From: Scenedesmus sp. ARA3
Taxonomy: Eukaryota; Chlorophyta; Chlorophyceae; Sphaeropleales; Scenedesmaceae
Reading direction: 5' to 3'
NCBI GenBank assembly: GCA_004335835.1
Contig: RWJK01000375.1
Span: 1-10,169 of the forward strand
DNA: 10,169 bases
The notes beneath the pieces are model-generated. The model was not told the origin of the DNA. It saw only the letters and a list, made by a program, of their open reading frames with translations, and made no database searches. A program made the translations under genes and the position numbers. This document shows, piece after piece, positions 1 to 6,445 of the stretch (positions are counted from its first letter, which is position 1; each line of letters begins with the position of its first letter).

Positions 1-411
1 GCAACACAAGCAACTGTGGCCACAACATGATTGCACAACTGCTGCTGCTTCCGTCTCCTGCAGTCCACCTTGCCATACTCAATGCCGCTCTTCTTCTCCC
101 ACCAAGTGCCATCAGCCAGCCACCCGCTGCCGCAGAGGAACACAAGCAGCTGCTGCACCCGCGGCCGCAACATTGCGCAACAGCTGCCAAATGGTTGTTC
201 CTGCAGCCCACCTTGCCATACTCGATGCCACTCTCTTCTCCCACCAGGTGCGAGCCAGCCGCTCACAAAGCAACACAAGCAACTGCGGCCACAGTATGAC
301 TACACAGCTGCTGCTGCTTCCTTTCCCTGCAGCCCACCTTGCCGTATTCGATGCCGCTCTTCTTCTCCCACCAAGTGCCATCAGCCAGCCGCCCGCTGCC
401 GTCTGCAAGAG
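1..411 (-). repeat. Tandem array A: three ~134-base units, one coding
   Basis: Three diverged direct copies run from about 3, 139 and 271, a spacing of 132-136 bases. Landmarks in each copy are AACACAAGC, the stretch CCTGCAG(C/T)CCACCTTGCC, and CTCTTCTCCCACCA. Read on the minus strand, the copy at 271-411 is open and encodes LADGTWWEKKSGIEYGKV followed by a Gln tract. The copy at 3-138 keeps the same reading (GTWWEKKSGIEYGKV), while the middle copy has slipped out of frame. The right-hand copy is probably the end of the minus-strand gene described below. The other two lie beyond its stop and are probably decaying duplicates, unless they are spliced in. The array may continue off the left edge. 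I recognise no protein family in the unit. Confidence 0.8.
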
Positions 412-3400
412 CCCGGCCCACGGGTGCGGGCGCCGCCACTTCTTCTCCTGTGATTGCGTCAACCATGACGTCTGCTTGTGGTGCGGTACCAGTCCTGCAC
501 AGGGCAATTAAGCAGACACAGCATGTAGTGTGAGTAGTGTGGGGTGTTGGGTGTAGGGCGCAGGTGCTGCCACCTCCTCGCCTGTCAGGGCATCAACCAT
601 AACGTCTGCTTGAGGCGCGGCGCCAGTCCTGCATATAAAGCAACGTGCAAAAAACAGCACGCAATGTGAATGAGGTTGTGTAGGGTGCAGGTGCTGCCAC
701 CTCCTCTCCAGTGACTGCGTCAACCATAACGTCAGCTTGCGGCGCGGCGCCAGTCCTGTACAGGCCAAATAAGCAGACACAGCATGTAGTGTGAGTAGTG
801 CGGGGTGATGGGTGTGGGGTGCAGGCGCTGCCGCCTCCTCTCCAGTGACTGCATCTACCATGACGTCAACCTGCGGCGCGGCGCCAGTCCTGCAAGGGGC
901 AAGCAAGAGGCAGACATAGTGTGGCATGTCGGTGTGTGAGGCGCAAGGATGTGCCTGGGTATGGAGCTGTAATTCATCCTCCCTTGCAGACTAGTCAAAA
1001 ACAGACTGTGACATGCAACCAGGCATGCAAGACTACACCCCTCAATAACATCTTTGATGAAGGCTTCATCCAACTCTGTACACCTATTTTTGTGCCCAAG
1101 CTATTTGTCACCAAGGAACATTCATCAGTCAGCAGGCTGGGACACAGCCGCCTAAAACATACGCACCTCTCCGGCAGCCTGGACGCCGTGGTCAACTCCA
1201 GCTCGCTCTGCTGTTGCAAATTCCATTCAGTGCCCAAACAAAGTTCAGTGTCCATGCACTTATCAACATGCTTGCACGCCTGACGCACCTCTCTGGCGGC
1301 CTGAATGCAGTCGTCAGCTCCAACACACTCTGCAGCGGCGGCAGCACCGCTGCCTTGGCCCGCTCCACATCCAGCTGGCTCTGGCTCTTCAGGCCCAGCG
1401 CAACAGGCGGCAGCGTCAGCGTCATCGGCTCGTCAGCAAACGGCAGCGCCGCGGGGCCTGCTGCTGCTGCTGGCGCGCGCTGCAGCTGCAGCTCTGAGGG
1501 GAAGAGGGAGCCGCCGCCTGGACTGCCGCCAAAGTCATCAGAGCCTGCAGAAGATTATTCAGGAAGAGGTAGAACATAAGCATTGAGGATGAGCTTGTAC
1601 ACCAGCAGGCAGTTGGCGCAGAGGGAAGAGGGAGCCACCACCAGGGCTGCCGCCAAAATCAACGGAGCCTGCAGGAGTGTCCGCATGCAGCACAGCGCGG
1701 AGTTCATTGCAAGCGTTGAGAGCTGTCAAAGGGCAGTTGTAAGAAGGGTGCCCTCAAAAGCCCTGCACGCATGACGCAGGCTTTTCTGCCACAGCGGTTC
1801 TGGTGCTCAGCCTTTGCCCTCCCGACTCATGTCGCCCTCACCTAGCAGTGACTGCGCCCAGCTGGGGGCTGGGCTGTGGCCAGTGTCTGCTGGCGCCCTG
1901 CCGCTGCTGCGGATGTCCCGGGGCAGCCGCACACCCCCGCCAGCAGCAGCAGCAGCGACTGCAGCAGCGCCCATCACAGGCGGACCGCTAGGCCCCTTTG
2001 TTTGGAATGACGAGGTTGGCATTGCTGTGCCGCCGCCGCTGCTGCTGCTGCTGCCGCCCCTGCTGCTGCTGCTGCTGGGTGGTGCAGGAGGATCCTTTGG
2101 TGCTGCAATGGGTGCGCCAGAGGACTGCATCTGATCCAAAGCACTCTGCAGCACATGCCGTGTGAGGTCTTGCCCATCTGACAGCTGGCTCCAGCGCCGA
2201 GTGAGAGGCTCACTGCTGCCTGCAGCACCGCCATCACTTGCAGGGCCGCCGCCGCTGCTGCTGCTGCTGCTGCTGGGTCCCGGGCCTGCTGCTGATGATG
2301 ATGATGGCGGGCCAGCAGCACCACTGCTGGGTTTGGTAGTAGGCTGCTGCTGGCTGGCCACTGTTGGTGTGCTGCTGCTGCTGCTGCTGCTGCTGCTGGC
2401 TTGCTGTGGTGCACCGCTGCTGGTGCCTTGCTCTGCTGCTGGTGTGCTGAGAGCGGCCCTTGCTGCAGCTAGCACCTCAGTCTGCGGCAGATGCAAGATG
2501 AACACAACCGTAATGACTGGATGTTGCTAAGTTAACAAAAAGGAGCGTCTGCACTAATGTGGGAACGTGACGCTGTTATGACCAGCCGCAGCAGGCAGTA
2601 CGCTAGGCATCGCTGATCAACCCACTGAGTCAGCAGTTCTGCTACACTTGTAATTGAAGTAGCTGTTGCAGGCGCTGTCAGCTACATGCAATCCTGCTTT
2701 GATTTGCAAGCACTGCTGCAGCTGGGCTGATTACGATCTGAGCCTATTCAATGCAGAAAGCACTCTGCAGCAACAGGCTAACAAGCTCATGCATCACTGC
2801 CCTGTTCTATTCCTGGGGTTGCATTGACCAGCAGATAGCGGACATGTGTGCATTTGGGCCAGAGACAGTACGCACCGCTCGGTTGATGATCTCCTGTGCC
2901 TTGTGTGTATGGTCATCTTCGCCGGCAATGCCGCTGCTGCCAAGCCCTAACGACGAAGCAAGGCTGCTGCCGCTGCTGCTGCTGTTGGCATCCCGAGAAG
3001 TACCGCTCATGCTGCCGCTGCTTGCAGGAGAGGGGTTGCCATCAGCATCAACGTCCGTCTGCAACAGGCATGCATTGCACAGGGGACATGACAGTTGCTG
3101 GTTAGCCCGACCGCCTTCAAAATGCTCTGAGCAAGGCAACTACGTTGTGGTGCAGACTTGAAAAGCCAGCTGCAGACATGCGCACTGGATGGGAGCTGAA
3201 GCTTTGCATGTGCCGACAGGGCAGAAACAGACAGCAAAGCTACCATGCAATGCTGTGTGTAGCACTGCCTCACCTCAAACGCAATGAGGTCCGACAGGAA
3301 CAGCGGTCCTGCTCTGCTCTTCTCATCACTGGCTGCTGTTTGGCACACATGCAGCGCCCGCCTGTGTCTGTTGCCTGGCACTGCAGCAGGCCTTGCAGCA

Positions 3401-3669
3401 AGACTCTGCCGTGTCCCCAGTGCCCTGCAGCAACACGGTACGTTTTATGATTCAGTGTTGATGTCTTGTTTGGTGCGTCTCACTGCGTCAATCCTTCCCC
3501 CAGTTCATTGCCTCTGACGTGGACGTGAAGCCACAGCAGCACAGCAATGCTCGAGGCGTATTGAGCGAGCTATACGGCACAGCAGGCACACTACCCTAAT
3601 ATGTGTTGAGATTGATGACATTTAAAAACCACACGCTGCAGCAATCGCATCGGAAATGGCTGCTGCCAT
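263..3669 (-). CDS. Multi-exon Ser/Gly/Ala-rich protein of unknown function
   Basis: Function not recognised. The model has seven exons, read downward: 3669-3635, 3424-3274, 3058-2876, 2481-1842, 1544-1289, 1083-1039 and 494-263, giving about 513 residues. Every junction agrees in codon phase (2, 0, 0, 1, 2, 2) and the total is a multiple of three, which is the main support. The proposed start reads MAAAISDAIAAA. Exon 2 ends GPLFLSDLIAFE. Exons 3 and 4 join across KAQEIINRA / TEVLAAARAAL, probably helical. Exon 4 carries Ser runs encoded by CTG tracts on the plus strand. Exon 5 contains QLDVERAKAAVLPPLQSVLE and ends near ELTTAFRPPER. The C-terminus is array B copy 494 plus the W-W-E-K-K segment, stopping at 263-265. 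No signal peptide or membrane segment was seen. Exons 3-5 are secure; the first exon, the 45-base exon 6 and the choice among four last acceptors are uncertain. Confidence 0.55.
425..940 (-). repeat. Tandem array B: four ~132-base units, each with an acceptor and small exon
   Basis: Four direct copies are present. Each has, on the minus strand, a CAG acceptor followed by GACTGG and then a stretch encoding TGAAPQADVMVDAVTGEE and a short Ala/Pro tail. The candidate exon starts fall at 889, 755, 628 and 494, so spacing is 134, 127 and 134. The spacers are also repeated, for example GCATGTAGTGTGAGTAGTG near 522 and 783. Copies at 889 and 628 share one frame; those at 755 and 494 are shifted from them. 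All four keep the acceptor, so they could compete as the last acceptor of the minus-strand gene. Only the copy at 494 continues openly into the terminal W-W-E-K-K segment. Confidence 0.85.
1161..1335 (-). repeat. Direct duplication of an exon end plus its donor
   Basis: Positions 1161-1213 and 1283-1335 are diverged copies spaced by 122 bases. On the minus strand both encode an ELTTA-type stretch (LQSVLELTTAFRPPER and QQSELELTTASRLPER) and both end in the donor AGAG/GTGCGT. The right-hand copy is the end of exon 5 of the minus-strand gene. The left-hand copy keeps frame and donor, but I see no acceptor giving the phase it would need to be spliced in after exon 5, so it is probably a relic. 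Confidence 0.65.
1603..1668 (-). other. Duplicate 66-base exon (optional or relic)
   Basis: This segment repeats the start of the next exon of the minus-strand gene. It encodes SVDFGGSPGGGSLFP, where 1544 onward encodes SDDFGGSPGGGSLFP. It has its own acceptor (CTCCTGCAG before 1668) and a possible GTGTAC donor at 1602. Both ends are phase 1 and the length is 22 codons, so it could be included or skipped without disturbing the frame. Inclusion would leave a 58-base intron (1602-1545), short but with a pyrimidine-rich 3' end. Whether it is used cannot be told from sequence; a non-functional duplicate is equally possible. Confidence 0.45.
2031..2398. repeat. CTG/CAG microsatellite tracts inside a coding exon
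   Basis: Several uninterrupted or near-uninterrupted CTG runs occur, the longest being nine units at 2372-2398 and seven at 2255-2275, with more around 2037-2078. On the minus strand they read as AGC codons and give poly-Ser tracts in exon 4 of the minus-strand gene. Such runs are slip-prone, so length differences between strains are expected. Confidence 0.9.
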
Positions 3670-4273
3670 TACCCGGATCCTCTCCCACACCTGTGGCAGC
3701 TGGCATTGTGCTTCACCAGTTTCATTGTTTGATCAAACAAACGGCAAAGGTTCGTGGTGCATACGTAAGGTGTTGCTGTTCCCGGGAATGGCAGTTTGCT
3801 GCGTGAAAAGCCACCTGTTAGCCCACCGACACGGCAATTCAACCACGAGCCCTGTACAAATTTTACTGCTGCACGCTTTTGTGCGCACGTGCCTTTGTTG
3901 CGTGCCAACGTGGCACTAGCACTACTGTCGGAAGACCTAATAACAGAGCTTGCAGCAGGTGACGTCGAGGCTCATTGCCGGCAGCAGTACCACACGTGCA
4001 CTGATAGCTTCCGCATAAGCCACAGCTTCCTCGCCGAGCTGCAAGATCTGTGGCAGAGCAGGCTCTTCAATCGATCGCATCTTTTCAGTGCAAGCATCCA
4101 AAACTTCAGCATCCACAATGTCTGTAAGTACAACTATAATGCAGTGTATACCATCTTCAGCTCGGCAGACTGCCCTTGCCGTCGTAGCAGTATCACCCTG
4201 ATTGCAGCTGTGCCAGTTTCGGGTCCAGCACTACAGCGGGCGAGGAAACGTGCACGCTGGCTAAACGCCATCA
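3670..4273. promoter_or_regulatory. Possible divergent promoter region
   Basis: This stretch separates the proposed start of the minus-strand gene (3669) from the proposed start of the plus-strand gene (4274), so it would serve both. A TATA-like ACTATAATGC at about 4133, followed by GTGTATACC, sits about 140 bases ahead of the plus-strand ATG. A 14-base palindrome TGTTTGATCAAACA lies at 3726-3739. No experimentally defined motif was recognised and the two gene starts are themselves uncertain. Confidence 0.25.
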
Positions 4274-4296
4274 ATGGAAGCACAACGGAGCTTTAG
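3796..4296 (+). other. Unassigned long open frame
   Basis: One frame stays open for 167 codons, longer than expected by chance at this base composition. It has no ATG near its left end and resembles no family I know. It includes VALALLSEDLITELAAG and later HSFLAELQDLWQSRLF. A good donor GTAAGT at 4124 and an acceptor ATTGCAG ending at 4207 would remove an 84-base intron in phase 1 and keep the same frame, which would then stop at 4296. It could be a small gene entered by splicing, or upstream exons of the gene at 4274, although I found no splice joining the two frames cleanly. It could also be chance. Treat as a candidate only. Confidence 0.25.
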
Positions 4297-5085
4297 CAGC
4301 TCCACCCGCATCAGCAGCCGCTGCATGTCCACTGATGCTGCACCACTGCTGGCACATCTGTATGCAGATGACTCTGGGATCCAGCGAAAAAGCAGCTGGC
4401 AGTGGCAACTCAGGCTCTGCCCTGCTCAGCAACAGCAGCAGCTCCTTCAAGGACCCGTTTGCAGCACTTGCGCAGAGCAGCGAGCCCTGGCAGGAGCTTG
4501 ACGTGGAAGCTGGTAGGTGGCGACTGCTGCAGCTTCCGTTGCAGCTGCTGCACTTGCCCAGTACAGTCATCACAGCCCCGTGCAGCAATTGCAGTCCACC
4601 AAACGCAGCATGGACCTGTGGCTTGCTCCCAGCATGTTCCAATGGTGCCTGCAGCCTCATCTTCTCGTCACATCAGAGCAGCATCTTGCTACAGCAAGGC
4701 CTACACACTGCTGCCCAGCGCTGTTGTCACACACTCCAATCACTACACTAATTACACCGCAGGCGCTTCCTGCGAGGACAGCCCACTGCCAGAGGTGCAG
4801 CTCTCCCAGTTGAGCATTGACAATGAGGATGACACACTCATCAGCAGCGCAGACCCAGCAGCATGTGACTTCCTGCTGGTGGCACTGGACTTCCAGGAGC
4901 AGCAGAGCAGCCTGCGCAAGAGCGTGGAGCTGCAGCTAGAGGACCCAGTGGTGACTGTTGCTGTTGGCACCAGCAGCAGCAGCAACAGCAGCTCAGGGCA
5001 GCTGGGGCATACTGGCAGCAGCAAGGCAGGGGCCGCTGCAGCTGCCGCGCCTGTTGGCAGTGTGGGAACAGCTGGGGTCCAGTAG
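4274..5085 (+). CDS. Two-exon protein of unknown function
   Basis: Function not recognised. Exon 2 (4763-5085, stop TAG) is secure: it is open and acidic in its first half (PLPEVQLSQLSIDNEDD, then DFLLVALDFQEQQSSLRKS) and ends in a Ser/Gly/Ala-rich tail. Exon 1 ends at 4512 with DPFAALAQSSEPWQELDVEA and donor GTAGGT. The intron 4513-4762 is in phase 1 on both sides. The start is ambiguous. The frame of the exon 1 end can begin at ATG 4335, 4362 or 4368, giving 166 residues or slightly fewer. An overlapping frame from ATG 4274 (MEAQRSFSSSTRISS) also looks protein-like and would join it if the run of five A at 4387-4391 were four, giving about 186 residues. No domain, signal peptide or membrane segment was seen. 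An antisense or untranslated reading of exon 1 cannot be fully excluded. Confidence 0.5.
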
Positions 5086-5711
5086 CAGTGTGGAAGACCT
5101 GCAACGATGCGGAATGGCAGGGCGTATCTTGAGCGCTGTGTGTCTACACATTGAGGCTCATCGGAACAGCCTTTGAGCCCCTAGTGCGTTGAGAGCAATT
5201 GTAGAATTGGATGCCCCTTTGGCGTTTTTGAAATGGCTTGCAGCAGTTCCGTGGATTTGGATGGATGTGTGTCATGACTTCCATTGTGCTGCAGCATCAC
5301 TGTGGCAGCGCAACAAGGTAGATGTCTGGGAGGTGTTTGTCTTATGCACTGATTGCAAAGCTCAGTCTGCCACCTCAGGTGATTGTTGTAGTTGTTACAC
5401 ACAATGTCAGTTGTTGATGGCAGCTGTGACATACTCTGGATACTTGCTGGTTTTGGTCCTGGGATGAGCTCTGTGCCTCACTAACTGCGCCTCAGGCTGT
5501 CAACATGCTGTCTGTGATCCAATACTGCTGACTGCATCTGTCAGGGCTGCACGTGCGTCCGTTGTTCCAGGCACTCTGCTTTTTCGTTGTTGTTTCCTAC
5601 ATCAATTATACACCCTGAGGGTCCTGCATGGCATCCAGCTTGAAGTTTCGTCGTGGTTATGTGGTGCCCAGCTGATCATTTTTTTGTGACCAGGCTGCTC
5701 AGGTCCGCTGA

Positions 5712-5751
5712 CCCTTCAAGCCTTGAAGGGACGGCCATGACTCATGGCCGT
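5712..5751. repeat. Two abutting perfect hairpins
   Basis: The first is CCCTTCAAGCCTTGAAGGG at 5712-5730, with 9-base arms around one base. It is followed with no gap by arms ACGGCCATGA (5731-5740) and TCATGGCCGT (5742-5751), 10 bases each around one base. Both are perfect. They could form a cruciform pair in DNA or two tight RNA stems, perhaps linked to 3'-end formation of the gene ending at 5085, but no T-tract or known terminator structure accompanies them. Confidence 0.9.
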
Positions 5752-5870
5752 CATCCAGTACCCTCAGCATGCCAGGATGTACGACGTGCATGGACTGAGA
5801 CCGGGCTTCCGCTTGTTCATAACCGTGCAGATACAGGTTGCATCTGCTTTCTCATGTTGGCTATGCCAGC

Positions 5871-5941
5871 CATTGCCATGCAGCCTCAGTGCATATGCAT
5901 TGCCATGCAGCCTCAGTGCATATGCAGCCTCAGTGCATATG
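5871..5941. repeat. 27-base tandem repeat, 2.6 copies
   Basis: A 27-base unit beginning CATTGCCATGCAG occurs at 5871-5897 and is repeated exactly at 5898-5924. A third copy at 5925-5941 keeps only the last 17 bases (CAGCCTCAGTGCATATG). Each copy includes the self-complementary GCATATGC-type core. It lies directly left of the 66-base palindrome and shares TTGCCATGCA with its centre. Confidence 0.95.
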
Positions 5942-5947
5942 CACAAT

Positions 5948-6013
5948 CTCAGGCGCCATCACAACATCAGTGTTGCCATGCATGGCAACACTGATGTTGT
6001 GATGGCGCCTGAG
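5948..6013. repeat. Perfect 66-base palindrome
   Basis: The arms 5948-5980 and 5981-6013 are exact reverse complements over 33 bases with no spacer; the centre is GCCATG/CATGGC. I checked pairing base by base, and the first mismatch is at 5947 against 6014. The flanks show no target-site duplication that I can recognise. It could be a hairpin from an inverted duplication, the core of a miniature inverted-repeat element, a source of hairpin RNA, or an assembly artefact at a fold-back. Confidence 0.97.
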
Positions 6014-6445
6014 CTTGTCTGTACCGGGTGATGCACGTGAGCCGTTGCATAACGTGGCTTTCGGGGGGAGAATTTGTTGGTTCCTGGTAACACTTTTTTG
6101 ACGTTGTACTTGAATTTATTGTGTGGGCAGAACGACAAGTGTCACCACTGGTCCAAGAGACTGTCTGCTCCCTGCCTCATGAGCTTGCCGTTTGCCTCGC
6201 ACCTTTTATCATACACAAAACTCGTTATTTGGTACATGAAGTCGAGGTATCAGCCTGTGTCACTGTTGTGGCTGCAGGCAAATTTGAATCGTAACTGATC
6301 GCTAGTGACATGTTGTGGCGATCAGCGCACAGCGTATTCTTGAGCTGTCACAAGACCACAAGTTCAGCAATTTCGGCTTAAATTCCCTCTGTGAGGCAGG
6401 AGCACTTGATCCTGACACGGCCAAAAGCCCGCAAGTCGCGCAACA

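Larger units (their letters stand above)
5086..6445. other. Gene-poor stretch with palindromes
   Basis: No convincing coding exon was found. Codon-like character is lost after the stop at 5085, and the short open frames here lack splice context or cross the tandem repeat. The left part is probably 3' untranslated sequence of the preceding gene, and the last few hundred bases before 6446 probably carry the promoter of the F-box gene. I saw no TGTAA polyadenylation signal (the usual chlorophyte signal) on the plus strand between 5086 and 6445. Palindromes and a tandem repeat at 5712-6013 are listed separately. A weaker inverted pair (CTGATCGC / GCGATCAG) lies around 6296-6325. Confidence 0.5.

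Noticed and set aside
425..940. CRISPR array
   Set aside because: The units are about 132 bases and diverge along their length, with coding character and splice acceptors; there are no short identical repeats with unique spacers.
1039..1544. GAT domain of a TOM1-like adaptor
   Set aside because: The helical pattern of exons 5-6 is only loosely similar and no VHS domain precedes it. Kept as an idea in the findings, not as a call.
2162..2530. Plus-strand Leu-rich open frame resembling a membrane protein
   Set aside because: The Leu runs are CTG tracts read in the wrong strand. The minus-strand reading gives Ser tracts with splice sites in phase with neighbouring exons.
3669..3908. 79-codon open frame on the minus strand
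   Set aside because: It abuts the proposed start of the minus-strand gene but shows no motif, and no splice joins it in phase.
5189..5467. 92-codon open frame after the gene ending at 5085
   Set aside because: It lies where 3' untranslated sequence is expected, has no codon-use signature like its neighbours and no recognisable motif.
5653..5994. 113-codon open frame on the plus strand
   Set aside because: Most of it runs through the 27-base tandem repeat and the left palindrome arm, giving a repeated C-I-A-M-Q-P-Q pattern. No splice context.
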